DNA of 64,000 nucleotides from Pseudomonas paeninsulae (GCF_035621475.1 NZ_CP141799.1:2096501-2160500), one strand, 5' to 3'; numbered from the stretch's first letter, positions 22,651 through 32,919 are shown. Notes: generated by a model from the sequence alone, not told the origin. Translations and numbers: made by a program.

Positions 22651-23862
22651 ATGGGTATTCGCGAATTCCTCGACAAGATCGAGCACAACTTCGAGAAGGG
22701 TGGTAGGTACGAGAAGTGGTACGCCTTGTACGAGGCGCTCGACACCTTCCTCTATCGCCCCGGTAGCGTGACCAAAACCACTGCCCACGTGCGTGACGGC
22801 ATTGACCTCAAGCGCATGATGATCATCGTCTGGTTGTGTACCTTCCCGGCGATGTTCTTCGGTATGTGGAACACCGGTTACCAGGCCAACCTGATTTTCG
22901 CCGGCAGCCCCGAGCTGTTGGCAGCGCAGGAAGGCTGGCACTTCGCGGTGATCAGCGCGCTGGCCGGTTTCGACCCAAACAGCCTGTGGGATAACTTCAT
23001 CCAGGGTGCTGCCTGGTTCCTGCCGGTTTATGCGGTGATTTTCATCGTTGGCGGTTTCTGGGAAGTGCTGTTTGCCTCGATCCGCAAGCATGAAGTCAAC
23101 GAAGGTTTCTTCGTCACCTCCGTGCTGTTCGCCCTGATTTTGCCGCCCAGCATTCCGTTGTGGCAGGTGGCGCTGGGTATCAGCTTCGGTGTGGTGATTG
23201 GCAAGGAAGTGTTCGGCGGTACTGGCAAGAACTTCCTCAACCCGGCGCTGACCGGTCGTGCCTTCCTGTTCTTCGCCTACCCGGCGCAGATGTCGGGTGA
23301 TGCGGTCTGGACTGCGGTCGACGGCTTCGCTGGCGCGACCTCGCTGAGCCTGGCCGCCGCCGGTGGCATCGAGAACGTACTGAGCAATGGCATCAGCTGG
23401 ATGAACGCCTTCGTCGGCACCATCCATGGTTCCTTGGGCGAAACCAGCACGCTGGCGATCATGATTGGCGGCGCTGTGCTGTTGATTACCAAGATCGCCT
23501 CCTGGCGCATCGTCGTCGGAGTGATGCTGGGTGTGATCGGCCTCAGCCTGCTGTTCAATACCCTCGGTTCGACCACCAATCCGATGTTCGCCATGCCCTG
23601 GTACTGGCATCTGGTCGTCGGTGGGTTTGCCTTCGGTATGTTCTTTATGGCCACCGACCCGGTGTCGGCGTCCATGACCAATACCGGCAAGTGGATTTTC
23701 GGTGCCTTGATCGGCGTCATGGTGGTGTTGATCCGCGTGGTCAACCCTGCATTCCCGGAAGGCATGATGCTGGCGATTTTGTTCGCCAACCTGTTCGCAC
23801 CGCTGGTCGACCACTTCGTCGTTCAAGCCAATATCAAGCGGAGGCTGGCACGCAATGTCTAG
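22651..23862 (+). CDS. nqrB: Na+-NQR subunit B
   Basis: The 403-residue integral membrane subunit with about ten transmembrane helices, carrying riboflavin and a covalent FMN. The flavinylation motif is [10 protein letters not shown] with threonine T230 as the FMN attachment site modified by ApbE. The N-terminal 55 residues are cytoplasmic, then hydrophobic segments such as [18 protein letters not shown] follow. NqrB forms part of the sodium path and quinone site. Its stop overlaps the nqrC start by 8 nt, which implies translational coupling. Confidence 0.97.
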   Translation: MGIREFLDKIEHNFEKGGRYEKWYALYEALDTFLYRPGSVTKTTAHVRDGIDLKRMMIIVWLCTFPAMFFGMWNTGYQANLIFAGSPELLAAQEGWHFAVISALAGFDPNSLWDNFIQGAAWFLPVYAVIFIVGGFWEVLFASIRKHEVNEGFFVTSVLFALILPPSIPLWQVALGISFGVVIGKEVFGGTGKNFLNPALTGRAFLFFAYPAQMSGDAVWTAVDGFAGATSLSLAAAGGIENVLSNGISWMNAFVGTIHGSLGETSTLAIMIGGAVLLITKIASWRIVVGVMLGVIGLSLLFNTLGSTTNPMFAMPWYWHLVVGGFAFGMFFMATDPVSASMTNTGKWIFGALIGVMVVLIRVVNPAFPEGMMLAILFANLFAPLVDHFVVQANIKRRLARNV

Positions 23863-24643
23863 TCAAAAAGAATCTACCGCCCGCACGTTGACGGTGGCCC
23901 TGCTGGTTTGCCTGGTGTGCTCGGTGTTCGTCGCCGGCGCCGCTGTGGCGCTCAAGCCGACTCAGGTGAGCAACCGTCTGCTGGATAAACAGCGCAGCAT
24001 CCTGGCTATCGCCGGGCTGGGCGATGCGAGTATGTCGAGTGCGCAAGTCAAAGACATGTTCAAAGGCACCATTACCGCCAAGCTCGTGGATCTGCGAAGT
24101 GGCAAGTTCACCGATGCCAAGGATCCAGTGACCTTCGATCCGCTGAAATCCTCGAAGGATCCCAAGCTTTCCAGCGTTCTGCCGGCTAAGCAGGATATCG
24201 CTTCGATCAAGCGTCTGGAGCATTACACCACGGTGTATGTGGTGGAAAAGGATGGCCAGGTCGACACCGTGATTCTGCCAATACGCGGTTACGGCTTGTG
24301 GTCAACGCTGTACGGTTTTATTGCACTTAAGGGCGATCTTAATACCGTGGCTGGCATGGGCTTCTATCAGCATGCCGAGACCCCGGGCCTGGGTGGCGAA
24401 GTGGATAACCCGAAGTGGAAAGGCCAGTGGCCAGGCAAGACTCTGTTTGACCAGGACGGCAAACTTGCCGTAGCGGTCGTCAAAGGCGGCGTCGACCCAC
24501 AAAGCCCGAAGGCGGTGCATCAGGTCGATGCATTGGCCGGCGCGACCTTGACCAGCAAGGGCGTGGACAATCTGCTGAAATTCTGGCTTGGCCAGAATGG
24601 CTTCGGCCCGTTTATCGCTAACCTGCGTGCAGGGGAGGCTTGA
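23855..24643 (+). CDS. nqrC: Na+-NQR subunit C
   Basis: A 262-residue subunit with one N-terminal membrane helix (about 12-32, [21 protein letters not shown]) and a periplasmic flavin domain. The covalent FMN is expected at T231 in [11 protein letters not shown], the NqrC/RnfG motif; the first residue is Ala where Ser is common, which does not change the acceptor threonine. It overlaps nqrB and is followed 2 nt later by nqrD. ApbE, encoded downstream, attaches the flavin. Confidence 0.97.
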   Translation: MSSQKESTARTLTVALLVCLVCSVFVAGAAVALKPTQVSNRLLDKQRSILAIAGLGDASMSSAQVKDMFKGTITAKLVDLRSGKFTDAKDPVTFDPLKSSKDPKLSSVLPAKQDIASIKRLEHYTTVYVVEKDGQVDTVILPIRGYGLWSTLYGFIALKGDLNTVAGMGFYQHAETPGLGGEVDNPKWKGQWPGKTLFDQDGKLAVAVVKGGVDPQSPKAVHQVDALAGATLTSKGVDNLLKFWLGQNGFGPFIANLRAGEA

Positions 24644-24645
24644 TC

Positions 24646-25314
24646 ATGTCGCAACCCACGATCAAACAAGTACTGCTGGACCCAATCTTCAATAACAACC
24701 CCATTGGCCTGCAGATTCTTGGTATCTGTTCCGCCCTGGCGGTGACCACCAACCTGCAGACCGCACTGGTGATGTCGATTGCCCTGACCCTGGTGACAGG
24801 TTTTTCCAACCTGTTTATTTCAATGATTCGCAGCCAGATTCCTAGCTCGATCCGCATGATCGTGCAGATGGTGATCATCGCCTCGCTGGTGATCGTGGTG
24901 GATCAGGTGCTCAAGGCCTATGCCTATAGTCTGTCCAAGCAGCTATCGGTGTTCGTCGGTCTGATCATCACCAACTGCATCGTGATGGGCCGTGCCGAGG
25001 CCTTTGCCATGCAGAACCCGCCGGTGCTGTCGTTCTTCGACGGTATCGGTAACGGTATTGGTTACAGCGCCATGCTGATCATGCTGGGCATCGTTCGCGA
25101 GCTGTTTGGCAGTGGCAAGCTGATGGGCTTCGAAATCATTCCGGTGATCAACGATGGTGGCTGGTATCAGCCTAACGGTCTGCTGCTGTTGCCACCTTCG
25201 GCATTCTTCCTGATCGGCCTGTTTATCTGGGCCCTGCGCAGCTGGAAGAGAGAGCAGGTCGAACAGCCGAGCTTCAAGATGGCAGCGCAAGTATCGAATA
25301 AGGAGGCCTATTAA
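24646..25314 (+). CDS. nqrD: Na+-NQR subunit D
   Basis: A 222-residue integral membrane protein with about six helices. With NqrE it forms the inverted pair that holds an intramembrane iron centre. [20 protein letters not shown] and [15 protein letters not shown] contain the conserved cysteines (the GICSAL and [13 protein letters not shown] motifs) that ligate the iron. The ATG at 24646 (MSQPTIKQ) is used rather than the TTG two codons earlier. Its stop codon overlaps the nqrE start by one base. Confidence 0.97.
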   Translation: MSQPTIKQVLLDPIFNNNPIGLQILGICSALAVTTNLQTALVMSIALTLVTGFSNLFISMIRSQIPSSIRMIVQMVIIASLVIVVDQVLKAYAYSLSKQLSVFVGLIITNCIVMGRAEAFAMQNPPVLSFFDGIGNGIGYSAMLIMLGIVRELFGSGKLMGFEIIPVINDGGWYQPNGLLLLPPSAFFLIGLFIWALRSWKREQVEQPSFKMAAQVSNKEAY

Positions 25315-25922
25315 TGGAACATTACATTAGCCTGCTGGCCAAGGCGGTATTCGTCGAGAACATGGCGTTGGCCTTCTTCCTCGGCATGTGCACCTTCATC
25401 GCCATTTCGAAGAAAGTAGAAACGGCGATCGGTCTGGGTATCGCGGTGATCGTGGTGCAAGTCATCACCGTTCCTGCGAACAACCTGATCTACACCTACT
25501 TGTTGAAAGACGGTGCACTGGCCTGGGCCGGCTTGCCGGAAGTCGATCTGAGCTTCCTCGGACTGCTCAGCTATATCGGCGTGATCGCCGCTATCGTGCA
25601 GATCCTCGAGATGCTTCTGGATAAGTACGTGCCCGCGCTGTACAACGCCCTCGGCGTGTTCCTGCCGCTTATTACGGTTAACTGCGCCATCATGGGCGGC
25701 ACCCTGTTTATGGTGGAACGTGACTACAACCTGGCGGAAAGTACCGTTTATGGCTTCGGTTCAGGTCTGTCCTGGGCGCTGGCGATTGCTGCATTGGCAG
25801 GCATTCGCGAGAAGCTCAAGTACAGCGACGTACCGGCAGGTCTACAGGGGTTGGGCATCACCTTTATCACCATCGGTCTGATGTCTCTGGGCTTCATGTC
25901 CTTCTCCGGCGTGCAGTTGTAA
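25314..25922 (+). CDS. nqrE: Na+-NQR subunit E
   Basis: A 202-residue membrane subunit, partner and distant paralogue of Nqr[19 protein letters not shown] and [16 protein letters not shown] carry the conserved cysteines of the shared iron site. About six hydrophobic helices fill the sequence. AGGAGG in the end of nqrD is its ribosome site, and TAATG overlap couples the two genes. nqrF starts 15 nt downstream. Confidence 0.97.
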   Translation: MEHYISLLAKAVFVENMALAFFLGMCTFIAISKKVETAIGLGIAVIVVQVITVPANNLIYTYLLKDGALAWAGLPEVDLSFLGLLSYIGVIAAIVQILEMLLDKYVPALYNALGVFLPLITVNCAIMGGTLFMVERDYNLAESTVYGFGSGLSWALAIAALAGIREKLKYSDVPAGLQGLGITFITIGLMSLGFMSFSGVQL

Positions 25923-25937
25923 GGACGGGATGAATAG

Positions 25938-27164
25938 ATGATCAATTACGAAATCTTTCTCGCCATCGGCATGTTCACCGGCATCGTGCTGGCGTTGGTG
26001 CTGGTTATTCTGGCTGCGCGCGCCAAGCTGGTTTCCAGCGGTGATGTGAGCATCGAGATCAATGGCGAAAGAACTATTGTGGTACCTGCTGGCGGCAAGC
26101 TGCTGCAGACCCTGGCGTCCAACAATATCTTCCTCTCGTCCGCCTGTGGCGGCGGTGGCACCTGTGCTCAGTGCAAGTGCGTAGTGGAAAGCGGCGGCGG
26201 CGAAATGCTGCCGACCGAAGAAGCTGCCTTCACTCGCCGCGAAGCCAAGGCTGGCTGGCGTCTGTCCTGCCAGACTCCGGTCAAGCAGGACATGAAGATC
26301 GAGGTGCCGGAAGAAGTCTTCGGCGTGAAGAAGTGGGAATGTACGGTGTTGTCCAATCCGAACGTGGCCACCTTCATCAAGGAGCTGACGCTGAAATTGC
26401 CGGAAGGCGAGAACGTCGACTTCCGCGCGGGTGGCTATGTCCAGCTGGAATGTCCGCCGCACAAAGTGCATTACAAGGACTTCGATATTCAGGAGGAGTA
26501 TCGCGGCGACTGGGACAAGTTCAACCAGTGGAAGTACGTGTCCAAGGTCGAAGAGACCACGATTCGTGCCTTTTCCATGGCCAACTACCCGGAAGAAGTC
26601 GGTCTGGTGAAGTTCAATATCCGTATTGCCTCACCACCACCGGGCAAGGACGACTTGCCACCGGGCAAGATGTCCTCCTGGGTCTTCAGCCTCAAGCCTG
26701 GCGACAAGGTCACCGTGTACGGTCCGTTTGGTGAGTTCTTCGCCAAGGACACCGATGCCGAGATGATCTTCGTCGGTGGTGGCGCCGGTATGGCGCCGAT
26801 GCGTTCGCACATCTTCGACCAGCTCAAGCGCCTCAAGTCGACGCGCAAGATCAGCTTCTGGTATGGCGCACGCTCCATGCGTGAAGCCTTCTACGTGGAA
26901 GAGTACGACCAGTTGCAGGTAGAGAACCCCAACTTCAAGTGGCACCTGGCGTTGTCCGATCCACTGCCGGAAGACAATTGGTCCGGCATGAAGGGCTTCA
27001 TCCACAACGTGCTGTTCGAGAACTACCTGAAGGAGCATCCGGCTCCGGAAGATTGCGAGTTCTACATGTGCGGCCCGCCAATGATGAACGCGGCCGTGAT
27101 CAAGATGTTGGTCGACCTGGGTGTGGAGGAGGAGAATATCCTGCTCGACGACTTCGGCGGCTAG
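25938..27164 (+). CDS. nqrF: Na+-NQR subunit F (NADH dehydrogenase subunit)
   Basis: The 408-residue electron-entry subunit. One N-terminal membrane helix (about 5-25) anchors a [2Fe-2S] ferredoxin domain whose ligands are C70, C76, C79 and C111. The FAD domain has [11 protein letters not shown]. The NADH domain has [19 protein letters not shown] and [14 protein letters not shown] near the C-terminus. It oxidises NADH at the cytoplasmic face and passes electrons to NqrB/C. apbE follows after 2 nt. Confidence 0.98.
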   Translation: MINYEIFLAIGMFTGIVLALVLVILAARAKLVSSGDVSIEINGERTIVVPAGGKLLQTLASNNIFLSSACGGGGTCAQCKCVVESGGGEMLPTEEAAFTRREAKAGWRLSCQTPVKQDMKIEVPEEVFGVKKWECTVLSNPNVATFIKELTLKLPEGENVDFRAGGYVQLECPPHKVHYKDFDIQEEYRGDWDKFNQWKYVSKVEETTIRAFSMANYPEEVGLVKFNIRIASPPPGKDDLPPGKMSSWVFSLKPGDKVTVYGPFGEFFAKDTDAEMIFVGGGAGMAPMRSHIFDQLKRLKSTRKISFWYGARSMREAFYVEEYDQLQVENPNFKWHLALSDPLPEDNWSGMKGFIHNVLFENYLKEHPAPEDCEFYMCGPPMMNAAVIKMLVDLGVEEENILLDDFGG

Positions 27165-27166
27165 GC

Positions 27167-28192
27167 ATGAAGTTAGTGGTATTCCAGCCCGTTATCGCTG
27201 TCGCTCTTGCGGCAGCCCTAACGGGCTGTTTGCATTCTGAGACGGTCGAAGAGTTCGGCGGCCCCACTATGGGTAGCACCTATTCGGTCAAATATGTCAC
27301 CGGCGAAGGCGTTGCCGATGGGCTGACCATCAAGGACGAGACCGAGGCGGTTCTTGCCGAAGTCGACCAGCAGATGTCCACCTACCGAGACGACTCGGTT
27401 ATCTCCGCGTTCAACCGGGCACCGGCGGGCAGCTGTATGGCGGTTCCCGCAGGGATGCTCGAGGTTGTGCGCACGGGTCTGCAGTTGGCCAGGGAAAGTG
27501 ACGGCGTGTTTGATCCCACTCTCGAACCCTTGCTCAACCTATGGGGCTTCGGTCCGCAGGCGCGGGTCGAGCGTGTGCCGACCGCTGAGCAATTGGTTGA
27601 GGCGCGTCAACGCAGTGGTTATCGGCATCTGCGCATAGACGGGCAGCAACTGTGCAAGGATGTCGATCTGCAGTTGGATCTCAACAGTATCGCCGCCGGT
27701 TACACGGTCGATAAAATAAGCGTTCGCCTCGCTGAACTGGGTGTCGCTAATTATCTGGTGGACGTCACCGGGGAACTCAAGGCCGTCGGCAAGAAGCCGG
27801 ATGGACAGCCTTGGCGCATTGCCATCGAGGCGCCACGCGATGATCAGCGGGTCGCGCAGAAGATTCTGCAACTGGATGGTTACGGTATTTCCACCTCGGG
27901 TGATTACCGTAATTATTTCGAGGAAAATGGCGTGCGCTACTCGCATACGCTTGATCCGCACACCGGCGCGCCTATCACCCACAAGTTGGCGGCGGTGACA
28001 GTCGCCGATCCATCGACCTTGCGCGCCGATGGCTTGTCTACATTGTTGATGGTGCTGGGGCCCGAGCTAGGTTTTGCCTACGCTGAGCAGGCCGGCATCG
28101 CGGCATTTTTCGTGACCCGTGAGGGCGAGGGCTTCGTCACACGGAGTACCACGGCTTTCGAGCAGCTGTTCGCTGCAGGAGAAGAGCAATGA
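27167..28192 (+). CDS. apbE: FAD:protein FMN transferase ApbE
   Basis: A 341-residue lipoprotein that transfers FMN from FAD to threonine residues of NqrB and NqrC in the periplasm. The signal sequence ends in a lipobox ALTGC with lipidated C21. The substrate motif GPTMGSTYSVKY and the C-terminal EENGVRYSHTLDPHTGAP, with the metal-site acidic residues, are present. The ATG at 27167 lies 2 nt after nqrF. Its stop overlaps the nqrM start. The linkage to nqr is functional, since the operon encodes both flavin acceptors and the enzyme that loads them. Confidence 0.96.
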   Translation: MKLVVFQPVIAVALAAALTGCLHSETVEEFGGPTMGSTYSVKYVTGEGVADGLTIKDETEAVLAEVDQQMSTYRDDSVISAFNRAPAGSCMAVPAGMLEVVRTGLQLARESDGVFDPTLEPLLNLWGFGPQARVERVPTAEQLVEARQRSGYRHLRIDGQQLCKDVDLQLDLNSIAAGYTVDKISVRLAELGVANYLVDVTGELKAVGKKPDGQPWRIAIEAPRDDQRVAQKILQLDGYGISTSGDYRNYFEENGVRYSHTLDPHTGAPITHKLAAVTVADPSTLRADGLSTLLMVLGPELGFAYAEQAGIAAFFVTREGEGFVTRSTTAFEQLFAAGEEQ

Positions 28193-28419
28193 TTTGGTTG
28201 ATCGTATTTTTCACCATGCTGTTGGTGGTGTCGCTGATGGCAGTTGGCGTGATCATGGGGGGTAAACCGATAGCCGGTTCCTGTGGTGGTATTGCCAATC
28301 TGGGTATCGAGAAAGAGTGCTCGATTTGCGGCGGGAGTCGCGAGAAGTGCGAAGAAGTCAACAGTTCGCCCGCCGAGACCAATACCCGCGAGCTCGCCTA
28401 CGACGCGACCAAGCGCTAA
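28189..28419 (+). CDS. nqrM: Na+-NQR maturation protein NqrM
   Basis: A 76-residue membrane protein (formerly DUF539). One N-terminal helix (IWLIVFFTMLLVVSLMAVGV) is followed by a four-cysteine cluster in SCGGIANLGIEKECSICGG and the nearby KCEE. NqrM is needed for Na+-NQR assembly, probably delivering iron to the NqrD/E site. It overlaps apbE by 4 nt, and is the last gene of the nqr operon. No strong terminator is visible before sthA. Confidence 0.93.
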   Translation: MIWLIVFFTMLLVVSLMAVGVIMGGKPIAGSCGGIANLGIEKECSICGGSREKCEEVNSSPAETNTRELAYDATKR

Positions 28420-28542
28420 TCGCCATTCGCCGGCCTGCATGTCAGGCTGTTGAATCACGTATCGATTGCCAGGCTGCTGATGCAGTACTGGCCCTGCCGA
28501 GAGTGCGGCACAAGCGCTCCGGTGTGATCTGAAGGAGTAAAC

Positions 28543-29937
28543 ATGGCGGTCTACAACTACGATGTAGTGGTGCTGGGTTCTGGCCCGGCGGGTGAGGGCG
28601 CGGCAATGAACGCCGCTAAGGCGGGGCGCAAGGTGGCGGTGGTTGATAGCCGCCGCGAGGTCGGCGGCAACTGCACCCACCTGGGCACCATCCCGTCCAA
28701 GGCCTTGCGCCATTCGGTGCGCCAGATCATGCAGTTCAATACCAACCCGATGTTTCGTCAGATCGGCGAGCCGCGCTGGTTTTCCTTCCCCGATGTGCTC
28801 AAAAGTGCCGAGCGGGTGATCAGCAAACAGGTGGCCTCGCGCACCGGATACTACGCGCGCAATCGCATCGACCTGTTCTTCGGCACTGGTAGTTTCGCCG
28901 ACGACCAGACTATCGACGTAGTCTGCGCCAATGGCGTGGTGGAAAAGCTGGTGGCCAAGCAGATCATCATTGCTACCGGTTCGCGCCCCTATCGTCCGGC
29001 GGATGTCGATTTTAACCATCCGCGGGTGTACGAGAGCGACACCATTTTGACCCTCAGTCACACGCCGCGGCGGCTGATTATCTATGGGGCGGGGGTCATT
29101 GGTTGCGAATATGCGTCGATCTTCAGCGGTCTCGGGGTACTGGTCGATCTGATCGACAACCGTGATCAATTGCTCAGTTTTCTCGATGCGGAAATCTCCG
29201 ATGCGCTGAGCTATCACCTGCGGAATACCAATGTACTGATTCGCCACAATGAAGAGTACGAAAGCATCGAGGGTGTCGACAACGGTGTGATCCTGAATCT
29301 CAAGTCGGGCAAGAAGATCAAAGCCGACGCCTTGCTCTGGTGCAACGGCCGAACCGGCAACACCGATAAGCTGGGCTTGGAAAACATCGGCATCAAGGTC
29401 AACAGCCGCGGGCAGGTAGAAGTCGACCAGAATTACCGTACCGAGGTGTCGAATATCTTCGCTGCTGGCGATGTGATTGGCTGGCCGAGTCTGGCCAGTG
29501 CGGCCTACGACCAGGGACGCTCGGCGGCTGGCAATATCGTTGAGAACGACAGCTGGCGTTTCGTCGATGATGTGCCAACCGGAATCTACACCATCCCGGA
29601 GATCAGCTCGATCGGCAAGAACGAGCGCGAGCTGACCCAGGCCAAGATCCCCTATGAAGTAGGTAAGGCATTCTTCAAGAGCATGGCGCGGGCGCAGATA
29701 TCCAACGAGCCGGTCGGCATGCTGAAGATCCTGTTCCACCGCGAAACGCTCGCAGTGCTGGGCGTGCACTGTTTCGGCTATCAGGCGTCGGAGATCGTGC
29801 ACATCGGTCAGGCGATCATGAACCAGAAGGGTGAGGCCAACAGCCTCAGGTACTTCGTTAACACCACCTTCAACTACCCGACCATGGCTGAAGCCTATCG
29901 GGTGGCGGCGTTCGACGGTCTCAACCGGCTTTTTTGA
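28543..29937 (+). CDS. sthA: Soluble pyridine nucleotide transhydrogenase SthA
   Basis: A 464-residue flavoprotein that transfers hydride between NADPH and NAD+. The FAD motif [20 protein letters not shown] is at the N-terminus. The region [13 protein letters not shown] lacks the second redox cysteine of lipoamide-dehydrogenase relatives, the diagnostic feature of SthA. The NAD(P) loop is [15 protein letters not shown], and the C-terminal dimer domain contains [19 protein letters not shown] lies before the ATG. The downstream terminator carries an IS element in its T-tract. Confidence 0.97.
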   Translation: MAVYNYDVVVLGSGPAGEGAAMNAAKAGRKVAVVDSRREVGGNCTHLGTIPSKALRHSVRQIMQFNTNPMFRQIGEPRWFSFPDVLKSAERVISKQVASRTGYYARNRIDLFFGTGSFADDQTIDVVCANGVVEKLVAKQIIIATGSRPYRPADVDFNHPRVYESDTILTLSHTPRRLIIYGAGVIGCEYASIFSGLGVLVDLIDNRDQLLSFLDAEISDALSYHLRNTNVLIRHNEEYESIEGVDNGVILNLKSGKKIKADALLWCNGRTGNTDKLGLENIGIKVNSRGQVEVDQNYRTEVSNIFAAGDVIGWPSLASAAYDQGRSAAGNIVENDSWRFVDDVPTGIYTIPEISSIGKNERELTQAKIPYEVGKAFFKSMARAQISNEPVGMLKILFHRETLAVLGVHCFGYQASEIVHIGQAIMNQKGEANSLRYFVNTTFNYPTMAEAYRVAAFDGLNRLF

Positions 29938-30035
29938 CCGGCTCCGATCGGTGGCCTGAGCCGGTCGGGGAAGATCCGTTCAGTGACTCTTCGGCGTGGC
30001 GCTGGCCTAACCGGGAGAGTTTCTGACCAGGCAGC

Positions 30036-30071
30036 AATAAAAAACCGGCCCACTGTGGCCGGTTTTTTATT
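30036..30071 (+). terminator. sthA intrinsic terminator, interrupted by an IS at its edge
   Basis: A perfect 15-bp palindrome (AATAAAAAACCGGCC at 30036-30050 and its complement at 30057-30071) with a CACTGT loop. The last eight bases, 30064-30071, are one copy of the IS target duplication, so the stem is intact and the element begins at the next base. Confidence 0.9.
30064..30071 (+). repeat. Target site duplication, left copy
   Basis: TTTTTATT directly precedes the left inverted repeat and is identical to the octamer at 31106-31113. Confidence 0.9.
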
Positions 30072-31105
30072 GGCTATGTACTCGTTAACTGTTGCAAGGC
30101 CTAGACTGAAGACGTGTGCTCATCAAGGAGTGCCGTTATGGATGCCCAACCCTTTCAACACCTACTGGCTCGGCTTGATCGCCTCACGATCAAACAGAAG
30201 TCCATCGTTCAGCATTTTCTCCAGATCAACGTGCAGCGAGATGGCTTTGAAGAGCTCATCCCTGATCTGAAAGCCTGCCCGCACTGTGCCGCCGACGCCG
30301 CGCAACTGGCCTCATGGGGCCGCAGTGGTGGCTTGCAGCGCTATCGCTGCAAGGTCTGTCGGCGCACGTGCAATGCATTGACTGGAACACCCTTGGCGCG
30401 CCTACGCAAAAAGGACTGCTGGCTGGATTATGCCCAAGCCCTCATTGCTGGATTGACCGTGAGAGCGGCGGCCCGACACTGCAGCGTCAGCAAGAACACT
30501 TCATTTCGCTGGCGACATCGGTTTTTGCATGATGTGGCGGCGCATCACGATGCGCGTGAAAGCGGCATTGTCGAGGCCGACGAAACGTTCTTTCTCGAGT
30601 CATTCAAAGGTCAGCGCGAGATGCCGCGCCCACCCCGTAAACGCGGGGGTGTGGGCAAGACACGCGGAACGGGGCCGGATCAGATACCCGTTTTGGTTGT
30701 TCGCGACCGTGAAGGACATACCGCTGACTTTCAGTTGGAGAAGCTCGACGCCGCCCATGTAAGTGCCGCGCTAAGGCCTTTGGTGGATAAAGCGTCGGTG
30801 CTCTGTACTGATGGCGCAGCAATCTATGCGGCATTTGCACGCCGCAACGGGATCACCCACAAGGTGGTGTATGCGAGGCCGGGGTTACGCGTCCAGGAAG
30901 CGGCTTTTCATATCCAGAACGTCAACGCTTATCACAGTCGGCTGAAGGGCTGGATGGCGCGCTTTCATGGGGTTGCGACCAAGTACCTCGTTAACTACCT
31001 GGGTTGGCGCCGCATGTTGGAGCGGTACACAAAGCGCATTCAGCCAGAGTTTTGTCTGCAGGAGGCGGTGGGCCGGCCCATGCAACAGTTAAAGGGTACA
31101 TAGCC
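30072..31105 (+). mobile_element. Complete IS1595-family insertion sequence, 1034 bp
   Basis: The ends are inverted repeats that match at 23 of 25 positions: 30072-30096 begins GGCTATGTAC and 31081-31105 is its near-complement, with mismatches at positions 11 and 13. Both sides carry the 8-bp duplication TTTTTATT, the size expected for IS1595. A single transposase gene fills the element. Intact gene, ends and duplication indicate a recent insertion. It sits at the 3' edge of the sthA terminator, between sthA and glpQ, and interrupts no gene. Confidence 0.95.
30138..31103 (+). CDS. IS1595-family transposase (ISXO2-like DDE domain)
   Basis: A 321-residue transposase. The N-terminus holds a zinc-ribbon (CPHC...[10 protein letters not shown], about residues 55-85). 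The ISXO2-type catalytic domain follows, with the first acidic residue in [12 protein letters not shown], the second in [14 protein letters not shown], and the late block [16 protein letters not shown]. The ATG at 30138 has AAGGAG upstream. The stop codon overlaps the right inverted repeat, so the gene spans nearly the whole element. The frame is intact, so the protein is probably active. Confidence 0.95.
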   Translation: MDAQPFQHLLARLDRLTIKQKSIVQHFLQINVQRDGFEELIPDLKACPHCAADAAQLASWGRSGGLQRYRCKVCRRTCNALTGTPLARLRKKDCWLDYAQALIAGLTVRAAARHCSVSKNTSFRWRHRFLHDVAAHHDARESGIVEADETFFLESFKGQREMPRPPRKRGGVGKTRGTGPDQIPVLVVRDREGHTADFQLEKLDAAHVSAALRPLVDKASVLCTDGAAIYAAFARRNGITHKVVYARPGLRVQEAAFHIQNVNAYHSRLKGWMARFHGVATKYLVNYLGWRRMLERYTKRIQPEFCLQEAVGRPMQQLKGT

Positions 31106-31113
31106 TTTTTATT
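31106..31113 (+). repeat. Target site duplication, right copy
   Basis: TTTTTATT directly follows the right inverted repeat. The native sequence downstream of sthA resumes at 31114. Confidence 0.9.
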
Positions 31114-31204
31114 GCCTGCTTTGCAGAGAGGATTATCCATCCGGCGGCACCGGGAGCTCTGCATGTCAGGCTTCGCGACGCTCAGTCTGCGCGGTCGGTC
31201 CAAT

Positions 31205-31930
31205 CTACGTGTTTGGTTGCAGCGTCTGCACCGCTAGCCCCGGGAAGTCGGTAATTATGCTGTCCGCGCCGAAATCGGCGAGTCGGCGCATCAGTGCTGG
31301 TTCGTTGACCGTCCAGACCGAGACATGCAAACCGGCTTTCTGCGCTTTGAGCAGGCGCTCCGGAGTGCACAGGGTCCAGTTCAGCGCCAGTAGGCTGCAG
31401 TCATAGTGCTGGGCCACTTTCAGCGGGTCGAGCCAGGCATATTCCGCCACCAGGCCGCGGGCAAGTTGCGGTGTCAGGTGTTTGAGTGCACCCAGGACTT
31501 CCCGTGAGCTTGAGGTGACCGTGACTTTTTCGGTCAGGCCATAACGGGCGGTCAGCTCGGCAATCGCTTCGACCAACCGCGCGGCACGGACTTTCGAGGC
31601 GCTTTTGACTTCCAGTTGCCAGTGCTCGAAGTCGCATTGCTCGAACAGCTCGGCCAGGCGTGGAATCGGGCACGGGGTCTTCCAGCCAGGCCCGCCTTTG
31701 CGGGCGTCATAGTTGGCCAGTTCAGCGGCGTCGTGTTCGACCACCTTGCCGCGATGGCCGGTGGTGCGCTTTAGGGTTGGGTCGTGAATGACCATCAACT
31801 CGCCGTCGCGCGACTGGTGCAGGTCCAGTTCGCAGCGGCGCACACCATGCTCCAGACATTGCTGGAAGCTAATCAGGGTGTTTTCCGGTGCTTCGCCTTT
31901 GGCGCCGCGATGGCCGTAGATCAGGGTCAC
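31205..31930 (-). CDS. glpQ: Glycerophosphodiester phosphodiesterase
   Basis: A 241-residue cytosolic GDPD-family TIM barrel. The catalytic motifs are YGHRGAKGEAPENT near the N-terminus and CELDLHQSRDGELMVIHD, which supply the two histidines and the metal-binding Glu/Asp. It hydrolyses glycerophosphodiesters to glycerol-3-phosphate and an alcohol. There is no signal peptide, so it is the UgpQ-like cytosolic type; the symbol glpQ is the customary Pseudomonas name. Its start overlaps the stop of the upstream small gene by 4 nt (ATGA), which implies coupling. Confidence 0.92.
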   Translation of the reverse strand: MTLIYGHRGAKGEAPENTLISFQQCLEHGVRRCELDLHQSRDGELMVIHDPTLKRTTGHRGKVVEHDAAELANYDARKGGPGWKTPCPIPRLAELFEQCDFEHWQLEVKSASKVRAARLVEAIAELTARYGLTEKVTVTSSSREVLGALKHLTPQLARGLVAEYAWLDPLKVAQHYDCSLLALNWTLCTPERLLKAQKAGLHVSVWTVNEPALMRRLADFGADSIITDFPGLAVQTLQPNT

Positions 31931-32232
31931 GGTTGCTCCTTTGCAGGGTAGCTGGTGCGCGGTTGATGGTGGCGCACGCTGTTGATGACGTGGTCGTACT
32001 CGAAGTACACGCTGAACTCGCGGTAATCCCAGCGGCTAATCGGTGGGCTGCCGACTGCGCGGTGTTCTTCATCGGCCAGGCCGAAACGCTCCAGTACCGA
32101 GCGCTGCGATTCGCCAGGCTGAGGGAGTGCAACGGTGGCGGCGCCTTGCTCGCCGAGGGGGATCTGCAGGGTTTCGGCGATAGCGCCGAACGGCAGGCAC
32201 AACATTATCAATGCAAGGAAAAGGCGTGGCAT
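31927..32232 (-). CDS. Small secreted protein of unknown function
   Basis: A 101-residue protein with a signal peptide (MPRLFLALIMLCLPFGAIA) followed by ETLQIPLGEQG. The mature part contains VLERFGLADEEHRAVGSPPISRWDYREFSVYFEYDHVINSVRH in sense, with an aromatic DYREFSVYFEYDHV block that suggests a small beta-rich periplasmic domain; similar Pseudomonas proteins are sometimes called phosphodiesterase only because of the neighbour. I see no catalytic motif. The start is at 32232; the longer in-frame version lacks a ribosome site. It is coupled to glpQ and lies 10 nt after the PilZ-like gene. Confidence 0.8.
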   Translation of the reverse strand: MPRLFLALIMLCLPFGAIAETLQIPLGEQGAATVALPQPGESQRSVLERFGLADEEHRAVGSPPISRWDYREFSVYFEYDHVINSVRHHQPRTSYPAKEQP

Positions 32233-32242
32233 AGGGTTCTCG

Positions 32243-32824
32243 TCACTGAGGCTGGGGCTGTTCACGGGCCTGGCGGCGCTCCAAGGCTTGGCGCTGGAAG
32301 ATATGCCGGGCCAGTAACTGGCGCTGTGCGTCGGTCAAGGCTTCGAACTCGGTGCCGATCTCGAACTGTTGCTCGGCGACTGCCTGGCAGTGTATGACCT
32401 TGGCTCTCAATAGCAGACCCAGTGCCTGCGGCATCAGTACTATCTTGATCGCCAGGTGGGTGCCTATGTCGAGGCTTTGGCTGCTGTTGAAGCTCACTCC
32501 GCCCTCGGACAGGCAGACCCGTCTCGGCGTGCCGATATCGCGCAACAGGCTCTGCGCGACGGCCTGGCCGAGCAGGTCGATACGTTTGTTGATTACCTTG
32601 AGGTAGTTGGCCAGGGTGCGGTCGCGCTCGCTGATATGGCGCAACAAATGCTGCGACTCGAAGTCCAGCAGGTGCAGTTCACTGAGCAGGTTGAACAGTG
32701 GCGAGCTGTCATGAAGCTCGTCGCTGGCCAGGGCCTCGGCGCCTGACAATGGGGTGAATTCCAGTGCGATCGTATCGTCGATACGATAGTATTCGCGGCG
32801 GTCATCTTCATCTTGAATCGACAT
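32243..32824 (-). CDS. PilZ-domain protein with separated motifs
   Basis: A 193-residue soluble protein. The N-terminus DRREYYRIDDTIALEF carries the RxxxR part of a c-di-GMP-binding PilZ domain. A helical insert of about 90 residues follows (SELHLLDFESQHLLRHISERDRTLANYL region). The second half resembles the rest of PilZ: RRVCLSEGGVSF corresponds to (D/N)xSxxG, but with Cys at the first position. This arrangement matches P. aeruginosa PA2989, which from memory is counted among PilZ proteins. It may act as a c-di-GMP effector, but the degenerate second motif makes binding uncertain. It is transcribed away from lolC. Confidence 0.8.
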   Translation of the reverse strand: MSIQDEDDRREYYRIDDTIALEFTPLSGAEALASDELHDSSPLFNLLSELHLLDFESQHLLRHISERDRTLANYLKVINKRIDLLGQAVAQSLLRDIGTPRRVCLSEGGVSFNSSQSLDIGTHLAIKIVLMPQALGLLLRAKVIHCQAVAEQQFEIGTEFEALTDAQRQLLARHIFQRQALERRQAREQPQPQ

Positions 32825-32919
32825 GGCGAACCCATGGCAGCAGTAGTGGTCTGAGTGTAAGGCCGCTTGCCAAGCCCCGCCACAAGGACGTTCCTCTTTC
32901 CCTCGAATCAGCCCCCACC

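Noticed and set aside
28563..28700. Lipoamide dehydrogenase instead of SthA
   Set aside because: The redox-active second cysteine is missing (CTHLGT) and there is no neighbouring dehydrogenase complex, which fits SthA.
30604..31085. Minus-strand frames inside the IS element
   Set aside because: IS1595 elements carry a single transposase gene; these frames are shadows of it.
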